Source: Brevibacterium sp. 239c
GTDB lineage: Bacteria; Actinomycetota; Actinomycetes; Actinomycetales; Brevibacteriaceae
Length of the DNA: 64,000 nt
Direction: 5' to 3'
NCBI RefSeq assembly: GCF_900169365.1
Contig: NZ_FXZH01000014.1
Span: 1 to 64,000, forward strand
Shown here: piece after piece, positions 35,299 to 44,577 of the stretch
Numbering within the stretch: the first letter of the stretch is position 1
Layout of the letters: the number at the start of each line of letters is the position of its first letter
Position numbers and translations under genes: made by a program
Notes under the pieces: model-generated
What the model was told of the DNA's origin: nothing
Seen by the model: the letters and a program-made list of their open reading frames with translations, nothing else
The model's database searches: none

Positions 35299-37804
35299 GT
35301 CGCAAACAGTCTCATTCTGCACCGGCGAGCTCTCGCACATTATCGGTGAGATGGAGTCGTCCCTGCCCACTGTCCTCATCGCCGAAGTTGTCCGCAGACT
35401 GAAGCTGTCTGCTCCTGCGCTGGCGCGATTGCACGCCCATATCATCAGCGATCCGCTGGTTTTGACGCGGGGGCTCGACTCCACACCTGCCACGGTGACG
35501 CGACTGATCAGGGACCTGCGCGATTCCGGCGCCAGAGTCGTCCAATTACCGCGGTGCGCCAAATGTGCCGATGTGCGGCCCTTAGTTCGGACTGCCAGTG
35601 TGGGCAAAGTCTGTGCTCGCTGTGATTACAGTCTGAGGCGAACCGATGTTGAATGCGGACTCTGCCACAGGATCCGTCAACGCCGGGGTCAAGTCCTCAA
35701 CACGCAAATCTGTCAGAGCTGTTGGCGCCTCGGCTCGATAACCGGGGCCGAGGACTTCGTCACTGCGGTGTTGTTCAGAACTCGATCAGCGGGCAGCCGT
35801 ACAGAGTTCGAGGCTCGGCTACGACAGGCAACCAACGGGATGTCGGCCAGCATCTGTTTGCGCACCCGTTTAGAAATCGAGCTATCTTCCCGCGACTTGT
35901 TCGCAGACCCTCAGTTTGGGAGCGCGAATTTCGGAACTATGTATGACCTCGTGAGGTCCGTCGGCGCGATCCTCCCAGTTCGAGCATGTGGCCACTGTTC
36001 TCGCCAAGTGCCTCTCACCGAGAAGTTGGATGGACTTCGCACCTGCGACAGATGCAGGAGGCGCGCAAACATGGCTCCATGTGATTCGTGTTCGCAACCG
36101 TCAATCACATCCCGGATCATGGTCGACGGCACGCGTCTCTGCATCAGCTGTGTGAACCGTCTCCCACAGAACTTCGGCACATGCTCACGATGTGGCCGAA
36201 CAAAACAAATCGGCTCAGAACGACCTGAGGGACTTCTCTGTCGCACGTGCCGAATGAAGGAACGTAGCGGCACTTGCACCAGTTGCGGCCACGTTCGTCC
36301 CTGCCGCTTCGCGGGCACCGCACGAGCCATCTGCGAGAACTGCGCCCTGTCGAAAGAACCCTGCAGCCAGTGCCGGCGTAACAAAGTTCCAGCGAACCGC
36401 CTCGCCGATGGTGGTTCGCTGTGTGCGACATGCTCGCCGAAAGTCATCGAAGCCTGCGCCGATTGCGGGAAGGACCGCCAGGTCCGTGCCCGGATCGACG
36501 GGGCGCCCTACTGCTGGGAATGCGGTGAACGGAATCCGCTGTTCCACCAGAACTGCCTCCGATGCTGCCGCTTCGAATACCTGTCCCAGCTCGGACTCTG
36601 CCCGTTTTGCAAAGCCGCGGACCTCGTCGACTCGCTGTTCGAAGGCGGCCCGTCACCCGTTGCAAACGGGCGAGATTTGCTGCGTGAGGCATTACGTGCG
36701 GCCCCGCCACAAGCAGTTTTTACACTATTCCAGCGGCGCAAATCGGTCGCAGTGCTTCGATCGTTGATCGCTCATCCTGGGGGAATTTCCCACGACTCTT
36801 TGTCCCAGGTTGCCAGTGGCAGCTCGGAAGTCGTTGTTCGTGCGTTCCTCGTCGAGCACGGTGTGCTGGCCTGGCGGGATGAGAACTTGGCGAGGCTTGA
36901 AGCGTGGATTGCTGCCACTGCCGATGAGGTAGCTGATCCATCGGAGCGGCGTGCCTTTCTACAATTTGGCCGGTGGAGACACTTGAGTAGGTTGCGGCGG
37001 CAGACGGATCCCGCCGGAGACGGCCAGGTGAGCGGGATCCGCACCGAGCTGGGAGACATCATTGAGGTCATTGGCTGGCTACGCTCGCGCGGCAGTTCGA
37101 TCGAAGGTGTCAATCAATCGTTGGTCGACAACTGGCTCTCCCGTGGGCCGGGAACACGAATACGGGTCAAACACTTTTTGACATGGTGTTATGAGAACAA
37201 TCTCGCCTCGGCAAAGGTCACCATCCCGGCCGCTCGTGCGACAGCACTCACGGTTGCCGGCATAACCAGCACCGAAGTTTGGACGGTACTCGACCAGTTC
37301 CTGGACCCCTCGAAAATGATCAGCGGCCAGACCAGACTCGCGGGGTGCTTGCTATTGATCTACGGCATTCGACTTGGCCGTATCGCCGAGTTGAGGCTTT
37401 CCGATCTTCGCGAACACGACGGCAAATACAGCATCCTGATCGGAACGGATCCGCTTGAGCTTCCCTCGTCACTGGACATCGCGGCAATCCACGCTCAACA
37501 CGATCGATCAGCTCCCCGGCTGATGACACCCGCAACGGACGACGACTGGCTATTCCCAGGAGGCGTCCCCGGACGACACCTCACATCCACGTCATTAGCG
37601 GCTCGCCTCCGCAAACTCGGCGTCCACAATCCGACGAAATACAGGAAGGCAGCACTGACGCCTTTGGCTATCTCATTGCCAGCACCGGTTCTCTCACGGC
37701 TTCTCGGCCTGAGTATCTCAACGGCAACGACTTGGGCCACCGCTGTTTCGTCCAGCAACGCCTCATACGCCGCTGCACGTCTATCCACGCGACCTGGGTT
37801 GTAG
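35291..37804 (+). CDS. Multi-zinc-ribbon protein with degenerate recombinase-like C-terminus
   Basis: 837 residues. From about residue 89 to 440 there are eighteen CxxC motifs (CAKC, CARC, CGLC, CQSC, CGHC and so on to CPFC), enough for nine tandem zinc ribbons. A helical middle follows. The last 240 residues resemble a tyrosine recombinase fold (LLIYGIRLGRIAELRLSDLR; DDDWLFPGGVPGRHLTSTSLAARLRKLGV), but the HxxR motif and the nucleophilic Tyr are missing from the expected places (TKYRKAALTPLA; TTWATAVSSSNASYAA). It probably binds DNA ends or scaffolds the active recombinase. The start ATG 35291 overlaps the previous stop; a longer frame from 35249 exists. Confidence 0.78.
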   Translation: MRESQTVSFCTGELSHIIGEMESSLPTVLIAEVVRRLKLSAPALARLHAHIISDPLVLTRGLDSTPATVTRLIRDLRDSGARVVQLPRCAKCADVRPLVRTASVGKVCARCDYSLRRTDVECGLCHRIRQRRGQVLNTQICQSCWRLGSITGAEDFVTAVLFRTRSAGSRTEFEARLRQATNGMSASICLRTRLEIELSSRDLFADPQFGSANFGTMYDLVRSVGAILPVRACGHCSRQVPLTEKLDGLRTCDRCRRRANMAPCDSCSQPSITSRIMVDGTRLCISCVNRLPQNFGTCSRCGRTKQIGSERPEGLLCRTCRMKERSGTCTSCGHVRPCRFAGTARAICENCALSKEPCSQCRRNKVPANRLADGGSLCATCSPKVIEACADCGKDRQVRARIDGAPYCWECGERNPLFHQNCLRCCRFEYLSQLGLCPFCKAADLVDSLFEGGPSPVANGRDLLREALRAAPPQAVFTLFQRRKSVAVLRSLIAHPGGISHDSLSQVASGSSEVVVRAFLVEHGVLAWRDENLARLEAWIAATADEVADPSERRAFLQFGRWRHLSRLRRQTDPAGDGQVSGIRTELGDIIEVIGWLRSRGSSIEGVNQSLVDNWLSRGPGTRIRVKHFLTWCYENNLASAKVTIPAARATALTVAGITSTEVWTVLDQFLDPSKMISGQTRLAGCLLLIYGIRLGRIAELRLSDLREHDGKYSILIGTDPLELPSSLDIAAIHAQHDRSAPRLMTPATDDDWLFPGGVPGRHLTSTSLAARLRKLGVHNPTKYRKAALTPLAISLPAPVLSRLLGLSISTATTWATAVSSSNASYAAARLSTRPGL

Positions 37805-37818
37805 TTGCCAGCGCTCAA

Positions 37819-37837
37819 CTGCGGTGCATAACCGCAG
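37819..37837. repeat. Hairpin behind the trio, possible right end
   Basis: CTGCGGT-GCATA-ACCGCAG is a perfect stem-loop 15 bases after the stop codon. Read on the minus strand it gives TGCGGTTATGCACC, close to the TGCGGGTATTGCATC at the left end. It may therefore be the inverted right terminus of a smaller element of about 4.15 kb, or simply a terminator. Confidence 0.45.
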
Positions 37838-37871
37838 TACGCCAAGAAATCTCGTCGGACCCAGTTTGTGA

Positions 37872-38171
37872 GTGGCAGAGATAGGTGGCAGGGTCCTCGC
37901 AGTGCTATCTGGCCTGTTCAACATCTTCGGTCAGGTGGGGCTCCTGATCGGAGCGGCGGCGGGGATGGCCCTGATTGGCCCCCTGCTCCTCGGGGTCGTC
38001 CTGGCGGCGATGGGTGTGGTGGTCGTGATCTCTGCTCCCGCTAGCCGGCGGATGGTGCCATTCTGCTTGGCTGCGACGATGCCGGCGTTCGTCCTAACGG
38101 ATCCGGAAGGCAATAAGTTTTGTCTCATGGCCAAGCGCATCCCGATGGAGCCTGAAGACTTTCACGACTGA
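37872..38171 (+). pseudogene. Chimeric remnant: MFS C-terminus joined to VOC C-terminus
   Basis: One open frame of 99 codons consists of two unrelated ends. Residues 1-58 (LSGLFNIFGQVGLLIGAAAGMALIGPLLLGVVLAAMGVVVVISAPASRR) resemble the last two helices of an MFS transporter. Residues 60-99 (FVLTDPEGNKFCLMAK) are the final beta strands of a VOC/glyoxalase protein. It is presumably a deletion or recombination scar. It is not expected to be functional. Confidence 0.6.
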
Positions 38172-38286
38172 TGCTGGCTAATCCCGAGGGGTGGGAGGGT
38201 CTCGAAACTCAATTATGGGGATGAACCCTGAGTGGTGGACACGCTGAGACTGGCCCATAATGGGCCGGAGAATGCGAGTAGAAACC

Positions 38287-38628
38287 ATGCCGAAGAAGAA
38301 GTACTCGGACGAGTTCAAAGCCGACGCCGTCGCGCTCTACGAGACTCATCCCGATATGTCCTATTCCCAAGTCGCGACCGACCTGGGCGTCTCGCGTGGC
38401 GCGATCAAGTCCTGGGTGCATCAGGCCCGGAAGGTCGCCGGAACAGTCCCGACAGCCGCGGCAGGCCATCCGGAGTCGGCTGAGGAAGAGCTGGCGCGTC
38501 TGCGGGTCGAGAACGCTGATCTGATCGTTCGGGCCAAGCGTCTGCGAGCTGAGAACGACAAGCTCGCCGAGGAGCGAGCGATCCTGCGGAAGGCCACGAA
38601 GTATTTCGCGGCCGAGACGACCTGGTGA
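38287..38628 (+). CDS. IS3-family transposase OrfA
   Basis: 113 residues: an HTH (YSQVATDLGVSRGAIKSWVHQ) followed by a leucine-zipper-like coiled coil (EEELARLRVENADLIVRAKRL and onwards) that mediates dimerisation. It starts at ATG 38287 (MPKKKYSDEFKADAV). Its stop overlaps the OrfB start (GTGA), where translational coupling or frameshifting would give the OrfAB fusion. Confidence 0.9.
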   Translation: MPKKKYSDEFKADAVALYETHPDMSYSQVATDLGVSRGAIKSWVHQARKVAGTVPTAAAGHPESAEEELARLRVENADLIVRAKRLRAENDKLAEERAILRKATKYFAAETTW

Positions 38629-39527
38629 TCCGCTTCCAGTTCGTTGACGACCACCGGAACACCTATGAGGTGAAGCGGATGTGTTCCGTGCTGGGTATCC
38701 AGCGTTCGAGCTTTTACAAGTGGTGTGCCTCCCGGACGGCACGGGCGGCCAGGCAGGCTGCTGATGATGCTCTGTGCGAGCGGATTGAGCACCACTTCGA
38801 ATTCTGGGACCACACGTACGGGTACCGACGGATCACGGCCGAACTCGCCGATGACCCGCACGTGGACGAACCGGTCAACCGTAAGCGGGTTGCCCGCCTG
38901 ATGCGGAACAACGGCATGGTCGGTATCCACTTGCGTAAGCCGAAGACTACGACGATCTCGGACCCAGGTGCTCAGGTGTTTGCCGACCTGGTGGGCAGGG
39001 ACTTCTCGGCCGCTGAGTTGGGCACGACCTACGTCGGCGACATCACCTACTTACCCTATGGTGATGAGGGGAAGTTCTTGTATTTGGCCACGGTCATCGA
39101 CTTGTATTCGCGGCGGATCGTGGGCTGGTCGATCGCCGATCACATGCGGTCCAGTCTCGTCGAGGACGCGTTGCAGAATGTAACAAACAACCGAGAAACA
39201 CTGAAAGGTACGATTTTTCATAGCGATCATGGACGTCAATATACGTACTCGTCGTTTCAGGCGATGTGTCGTCGGTTCGGGGTGGTCCAGTCGATGGGCA
39301 AGATCGGGTCGAGTGCTGATAACGCCTTGGCGGAGTCGGTCAACGCTGCATTGAAGCGGGAGACGCTGCAGGGAGCGAAACGATGGTCTTGTGAATTCCA
39401 GTGTCGGCGGGAGGTGTTTCGGTGGTTAGTTCGTTATAACTCGAGGCGTCGGCACTCGGCTTTGGGGTATCGAGCACCGGTTGACTTTGAGGTCGATTAT
39501 ACGTCTATGATGGATGTTGCTGCCTGA
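38625..39527 (+). CDS. IS3-family transposase OrfB
   Basis: 300 residues: the HTH_21 region (HTYGYRRITAELADDP) and an rve integrase core with an intact DDE triad (Asp in YVGDITYLP, Asp in FHSDHGRQY, Glu in NALAESVNAALKRE). The end (YNSRRRHSALGYRAPVDFE) is canonical. It appears intact, so the element may still be active. Confidence 0.9.
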   Translation: MIRFQFVDDHRNTYEVKRMCSVLGIQRSSFYKWCASRTARAARQAADDALCERIEHHFEFWDHTYGYRRITAELADDPHVDEPVNRKRVARLMRNNGMVGIHLRKPKTTTISDPGAQVFADLVGRDFSAAELGTTYVGDITYLPYGDEGKFLYLATVIDLYSRRIVGWSIADHMRSSLVEDALQNVTNNRETLKGTIFHSDHGRQYTYSSFQAMCRRFGVVQSMGKIGSSADNALAESVNAALKRETLQGAKRWSCEFQCRREVFRWLVRYNSRRRHSALGYRAPVDFEVDYTSMMDVAA

Positions 39528-39740
39528 TAGTACACATTGATGTGTCCACTTCAAGGGGTTCACGCCCTATTGCCGAGCAGTCCGTAGACGAACGCGGAGA
39601 TCGCCTAAAGATCGTGAACTCAGTACCGCCACGAAAAGTCGAAAGAACACCGCCATTTATCGCTGAAGCTCACATGTGATGAGCGGTGAAAGGTCCGCTG
39701 GACTGTCACACAAACGATCGAATAAGTGATGGAGGTAGCG

Positions 39741-40355
39741 GTGGCACTGATCGGATATGTCAGAGTGTCGAAAGCCGACGGGTCACAGACCACCGACCTG
39801 CAACGCGATGCGCTCATCGCCGCCGGAGTCGATCCTGAACAGTTCTATGAAGACAAAGCCTCCGGCAAGAAAGACGACCGTCCCGAGTTGACCAACTGCC
39901 TCAAAGCACTCCGGGACGGTGACACGTTGATCGTCTGGAAGCTCGACCGTCTCGGCCGCGATCTTCGGCATCTGGTCAACATCGTCCACGACCTCACCGA
40001 GCGGGGTGTGGGACTCAAGGTGCTCACCGGTCAGGGCGCTGCCATTGACACAACCACCGCGTCGGGCAAGCTGGTGTTCGGGATCTTCGCCGCCCTGGCT
40101 GAGTTTGAACGAGAGCTGATTTCCGAGCGCACCAAAGCCGGCCTGGCTTCGGCCCGGGCTCGGGGGCGTAAGGGTGGTAGGCCGTTCAAAATGACGCCGG
40201 CTAAAGTTCGATTGGCCATGGCATCGATGGGGCAACCCGGCACCAACGTCGGTCACCTGTGCGAAGAAATTGGGGTGACTCGCCAGACGTTATACCGCCA
40301 TGTCTCTCCAACTGGTGAGCTGCGGCCCGATGGGGCCAAGGTCCTGGCGCGGTAG
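39741..40355 (+). CDS. Serine recombinase (resolvase/invertase)
   Basis: 204 residues: a catalytic resolvase domain with the nucleophilic Ser in IGYVRVSKADG, the arginine motifs WKLDRLGRDLRHL and AEFERELISERTKAGLASARARGRKGGRP, and a C-terminal HTH (HLCEEIGVTRQTLYRH). The size and type fit a Tn3-type resolvase or Pin-like invertase. The start is GTG 39741, behind GGAGG five bases upstream. No Tn3 transposase is present, so this is a leftover or an island-borne invertase. The 178 bases before it could hold its res site. Confidence 0.85.
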   Translation: MALIGYVRVSKADGSQTTDLQRDALIAAGVDPEQFYEDKASGKKDDRPELTNCLKALRDGDTLIVWKLDRLGRDLRHLVNIVHDLTERGVGLKVLTGQGAAIDTTTASGKLVFGIFAALAEFERELISERTKAGLASARARGRKGGRPFKMTPAKVRLAMASMGQPGTNVGHLCEEIGVTRQTLYRHVSPTGELRPDGAKVLAR

Positions 40356-40620
40356 AACGCGGCTGTGGACGTAAGCTTGGTGGCGTTGATCTGTGATTGA
40401 TATTTGGCGCGCCGAGCGCGGTGACGCCACCTGCGATCGACCTTTAGGAACGCAGGGCCCAGAAGCAACACCACAGATATCCCGAACCGTTACCTACCGC
40501 AAAGCCGACCATCATCACTCCAACTTAACGGCACTAGGCTTAGGAGCTATCCTCTTCATGTGACGCCCTGGAGTTGAAAGTTGCAGGCCCATTCCACCGC
40601 GTCTAAGCGATACGTTAGAG

Positions 40621-41487
40621 GTGTTCGTTCACGTGAAGCTCCCGAGCTTTCAGCCGCGGTCTAGCGGCTGCCGCTGTCATGCCCCGGTCCGGACGACGGT
40701 ATTGGCGTGCATTGTTGCGCTGGCCGCGGGACTGTCGGGCTGTTCCTCTGGCGACGATGACGTTGGCGGGGATAGCGATAAGAGTGATCATGCTAGCGGT
40801 GATCAGGAAGCCAATGACGGCAGCCCGTCGCCGTCGCGGACGAGTCGTGAAGAGTATCAGCGGCTTGCTTACGAGGAGGACCCGGACAAATTCTGTTCTC
40901 CCGATGACCTCGATGGGTCTGCCCGGGCCGGTACGTTAGAAGGTACTGTGTCGTTCGCGTATCTGCCGGTGTTCGTTGGTTCGAAGAGCGATATCAGTTC
41001 TGAGCTCGACAACGAGCACTCGAGCGAGACGTACGTGCCGTACTCCACCAGTAAGGTTCTCTTGGCCGCTGTTTCGCAGGATTCGGAGAGTGTCCCCAAG
41101 TCGGCGATGACTGGTGTCAAGGTGTCGCAGGTCGTCGAGGCAATTAAGGACGGGCAGCTGGTGAGCAAGTGCGGGCCTGAGTCGAATCTGGAAGTTGAAC
41201 CGGTCGGACAGACGGAGGTCAAGTACCTCCATGATGGCGTCTGGTACACGAAGGAGTGGACTCTTTGGGAGCTGTCTGGCGACGACTTTAATCCACTTCC
41301 CAAGGATCGAAACACCACTGGGTTCACCGCGAACATCACAATGGGCGAGGAAGACGTTCATGCGGTGCTTTCGAACAATCGGGCTAGGCTCCCCAGCTCC
41401 ATCGCCCAGGAGGGTGCAGCGACACGGACTCCTGATCCGGGTATGTCCCTGATTCGCTTCTACTTCCAGCACCACGTGTGGGAGTAA
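40621..41487 (+). CDS. Secreted lipoprotein of unknown function
   Basis: 288 residues. A signal peptide ends in a lipobox (LAAGLSGCSSGDDD), followed by an acidic, Ser/Asp-rich linker and a domain of about 200 residues without a recognised family (YEEDPDKFCSPDDLDG; WYTKEWTLWELSGDDFNPLP). Anchored on the outer face of the membrane. The frame starts at GTG 40621; a GTG four codons later is equally possible. The flanking spacers (40356-40620, 41488-41774) show no genes. Confidence 0.65.
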   Translation: MFVHVKLPSFQPRSSGCRCHAPVRTTVLACIVALAAGLSGCSSGDDDVGGDSDKSDHASGDQEANDGSPSPSRTSREEYQRLAYEEDPDKFCSPDDLDGSARAGTLEGTVSFAYLPVFVGSKSDISSELDNEHSSETYVPYSTSKVLLAAVSQDSESVPKSAMTGVKVSQVVEAIKDGQLVSKCGPESNLEVEPVGQTEVKYLHDGVWYTKEWTLWELSGDDFNPLPKDRNTTGFTANITMGEEDVHAVLSNNRARLPSSIAQEGAATRTPDPGMSLIRFYFQHHVWE

Positions 41488-41774
41488 GTTCGTAGAGCAG
41501 TGGCGGCCATGGGAAACGACGGAACCGTCTCTGCAGTCTTTCACTGCGCTTCCTCGTCGGATCTGGATCGGCCACACTGGGGCCACAGCTATCAACATCG
41601 GCTACCGTTTTCACTGACGCGGTGCGACCGGTGATAGTCATTCAGCCAGCGAGTGTGCAACTGACTTCTGGCATCAGTACATTCGATTCCTGAAACTGAC
41701 ACAGGGCAACCACAGTCGGTTAGTTCACGCGTCCCCGTGCACGTCCTTAGTCTGCGTCGAAAGGTCACCTACAT

Positions 41775-42758
41775 ATGCAGCACTCCAACCAAGGCGTCAT
41801 CGCCCACCGTTTCGGCCCTCCGCCAGAAGTTCTCCAGGTAGAGTCCCTTGCCCCTGCAGAACTGGAACGAGGTGCCGCGGCCGTGCGGATGATTGCCTCC
41901 CCCATCAACCCCTCAGACCTCATACCGGTCTCGGGGGCCTACCCGTCCCGGACGACACTTCCCTTCATCCCCGGCTTTGAGGGAGTCGGGACCGTCGAGA
42001 CCGTCCACTCCGACAACGATCCGGCGCTCCTCGGTCAAAGGGTGTTGCCGATCGGAGCAGCTGGCGGTTGGCAGAGCGTGAAGCCTTGCTCCCTGGTCTG
42101 GTGCATCCCGGTCCCCGACGACATCAGTGATACGGATGCGGCCACCGCCTACATTAATCCACTGACAGCCATCAGGATGATCGACCTCCACGCCAGCTCG
42201 CCCGGAATACATACCGCAGTCGTTAACGCCGCCGGTTCCGCCATCGCCCGCACCCTCGGGCATCTGCTCACTCAGCGGGGTACCCGTACCATCGGGCTCA
42301 TGCGCCACCCGAGGAAAGAAGAGGCCAGCAGCTGCTGGGCTCACGTGATTGACACTTCCACTGACAGTTGGCGCGAAGAGCTCCATGCTTTTACAGGGAC
42401 AGGAAGCCTCGACCTCGCGTTCGACTGCGTGGGCGGCGGTGAAGGCATCGACCTGGCACAGTCCTTGAGACGCGGGGGAACATTTGTGCACTACGGCTTG
42501 CTGTCCGGCCAACCACTGTCGCCCAAACTGCGGCAGGACCGGCCCGACCTCAATATTCACTACTTCCGATTGCGCGAATGGGTCCACAGCGCCAAACGGG
42601 CACAGTTGGTCTCCGCCTTCACCCAGGTCTTCAATCTCGTGCGGGAAGGGGTCATCCGAACACGGATACAGGAGGAGCTGCCGTTGGGCGACATAGCCGA
42701 AGGGCTAGCCCTGTCGTTGAGCCAGGGATCCCAGGGTAAGGTGCTTCTGCGCCCCTGA
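41775..42758 (+). CDS. Zinc-independent quinone oxidoreductase / enoyl reductase
   Basis: 327 residues of the medium-chain dehydrogenase superfamily. The GroES-like half has PINPSDLIPVSGAYPSRTTLPFIPGFEGVGTVE, and the NADPH-binding half has VVNAAGSAIARTLGHLLTQRG. The Cys and His ligands of the structural and catalytic zinc sites are absent, which fits the MECR/ETR-like or quinone oxidoreductase branch. NADPH-dependent reduction of an activated double bond or quinone is likely. Island cargo. Confidence 0.82.
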   Translation: MQHSNQGVIAHRFGPPPEVLQVESLAPAELERGAAAVRMIASPINPSDLIPVSGAYPSRTTLPFIPGFEGVGTVETVHSDNDPALLGQRVLPIGAAGGWQSVKPCSLVWCIPVPDDISDTDAATAYINPLTAIRMIDLHASSPGIHTAVVNAAGSAIARTLGHLLTQRGTRTIGLMRHPRKEEASSCWAHVIDTSTDSWREELHAFTGTGSLDLAFDCVGGGEGIDLAQSLRRGGTFVHYGLLSGQPLSPKLRQDRPDLNIHYFRLREWVHSAKRAQLVSAFTQVFNLVREGVIRTRIQEELPLGDIAEGLALSLSQGSQGKVLLRP

Positions 42759-42980
42759 CCGATTCCTAGGTGGGGCCTTTTCGTCTCGCGGGCTTGTGTA
42801 CAGGCCACTTCTGAGTTGAAGTTCATCCAGTGAAGGCGGCTTCTGAAATCTGTGCAAACGACTTCTGAAACTGACAGCAGCTACAGCCACCTCGGCGTAG
42901 TTGAGAGAATTTTCCATGATGAGTCGATTGAGTACGTTTATCAACTGAATGCCAGCAGACTTGAGGTATAGATTGAGGTC

Positions 42981-43835
42981 ATGCTTACTGAAACTGTGAC
43001 GTTGTCCGACGAGACTCGCCAGCATTGGTCCGATAATAGCCGTGCGAGACCTCTTTCTGTGAGCGTGTGGAGGCCAGCTTGCTCCGACAGGCCCCTCCCA
43101 GTAGTTCTCCTGTCCCACGGGACCGGCGGCGCAGTTGAAGATCTTTCCTGGCTGGCCGAGCCCCTGGCTGACGCTGGCATTCTAGTCGCCGGCGTTGATC
43201 ATCACGGCAATAGTTATAAGGACGTATATCTGCCTGAAGGTTTCTCATTCACTTGGGAACGGGCTCGAGATGTCTCGCTCCTTCTCGACTACCTTGTTTC
43301 CAGGCATGACATCGACGAGCAGAAGATTGGTGCCGCGGGCTTCTCTATCGGAGGCTACACGGTCGCTGCGCTTCTCGGGGCAAGAACGAATCCAGAGGCG
43401 CTCAACGCAGTGCTAAGCGGCTTGGTCCCAGCGCCGCAGTTGCCTGAGTATCCAAACGTGGTCGAGCAGCTTCACTCTCGCTATACAGAGGATCAAATTA
43501 GTGCGAGGATCTCGGACGGCGGTAAGTCGGTCGCCGATGAGAGAATTCGTGCGGGTTTTGTGATCGCGCCCGCGATCGGTCGCTTGCTTGACCCGAGGAG
43601 TCTTAGAGCAATCTCCGCTCCGTTCGAGATCCGCTGGGGCGGAGCCGACGACATTACTCCGGCAGAGGACAACGCACTTGTCTATCTCGACTCTGTCCCA
43701 AAGGCTAGCGGTCGGAACGTAGGGGCGCAGGTAGGCCATTATGACTTCTTGGGTGACCGTGATGATCCGTATTGTGCGCGTGACGTGGTAAGTGCTGATG
43801 CCGTCGAGTACTTCACCACAGTATTTATGGAATGA
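42981..43835 (+). CDS. Alpha/beta hydrolase (dienelactone hydrolase-like)
   Basis: 284 residues: oxyanion loop LSHGTGGAVEDLSWLAEPLA, nucleophile elbow GFSIGGYTVAALLG, acid region IRWGGADDITPAED, and the catalytic histidine in QVGHYDFLGDRDD. It is cytoplasmic, since no signal peptide is present. It resembles the PAF-acetylhydrolase-like/dienelactone hydrolase class. The ester substrate is unknown. Its stop codon lies at the very border of the IS5-family element, so its last residues may have been replaced by IS sequence. Confidence 0.82.
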   Translation: MLTETVTLSDETRQHWSDNSRARPLSVSVWRPACSDRPLPVVLLSHGTGGAVEDLSWLAEPLADAGILVAGVDHHGNSYKDVYLPEGFSFTWERARDVSLLLDYLVSRHDIDEQKIGAAGFSIGGYTVAALLGARTNPEALNAVLSGLVPAPQLPEYPNVVEQLHSRYTEDQISARISDGGKSVADERIRAGFVIAPAIGRLLDPRSLRAISAPFEIRWGGADDITPAEDNALVYLDSVPKASGRNVGAQVGHYDFLGDRDDPYCARDVVSADAVEYFTTVFME

Positions 43836-44577
43836 CCCATTCCTATATGCGCAACCAGGTTAAGATTGCGCTGAGAACGACGGCAGCCCGGTAGGTGATC
43901 GCGAGCTTGTCGTACCGAGTCGCTAATCCTCTCCACTGTTTGACGTAGGCGAAGGATCGCTCGACGACGTTACGGTTTTTATACGCAACGGCGTCGAACG
44001 CTGGTGGGCGTCCTCCCCTGTTTCCACGTTTCTTCCGAGCAGCGATCTGGTCCTTCTTTTCAGGGATCGCTGCCGTGATTCCACGAGATCGTAGGTGCTC
44101 GCGATTGGCTCTGGACCCATAGGCTCGGTCGCCCAAAACCGAGTTCGGACGTGTGCGTGCACGACCGGTACTGTTGCGCGGAACCCGAATATCAGCCAGC
44201 ACTTGGGGAAGAATCACTCCGTCGTGGCGTTGGCCGCCAGTGACTACGATGGCCAATGGTCGGCCGTGTCCGTCGACAGCGTGGTGGATCTTCGTTGTCA
44301 GTCCACCACGTGAGCGTCCAATCCCGTGACCAGCTGGTTCGCAGGTATCATCGTTCAGATTCTTGTAATTCGATGTAGCCCCCTGTGTCCTGCGCAGGAC
44401 GACGGGTATTCGTCGCGTGCTGGTGGGCACGATTATTCGTGCCATCAACAGAGATATTCCAATCGATATTCCCAGCAGCGTCGGCGTCGGCCAGGATTTG
44501 GGCCTGTACTCGATCCCATGTGCCATCCGCGGCGTAGCGGCGGTGGCGTTTCCATACTGTCTGCCAGGGACCAAAGT

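Larger units (their letters stand above)
38222..39562 (+). mobile_element. IS3-family insertion sequence, complete
   Basis: 1341 bases bounded by inverted repeats: TGAACCCTGAGTGGTGGACAC at the left and, read inverted, TGAACCCCTTGAAGTGGACAC at the right. It contains the usual orfA/orfB pair. No target duplication is apparent in the flanking bases (GGGGA and CGCCC), which suggests that a flank has since been rearranged. Confidence 0.85.

Noticed and set aside
33821-37804. Identification as a recombinase-in-trio (RIT) element
   Set aside because: RIT elements encode three active tyrosine recombinases; here only the first gene has the catalytic residues and the second is a small HTH protein.
39741-40355. 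A complete Tn3-family transposon around the serine recombinase
   Set aside because: There is no Tn3 transposase and no 38-bp inverted repeat pair that I could find.
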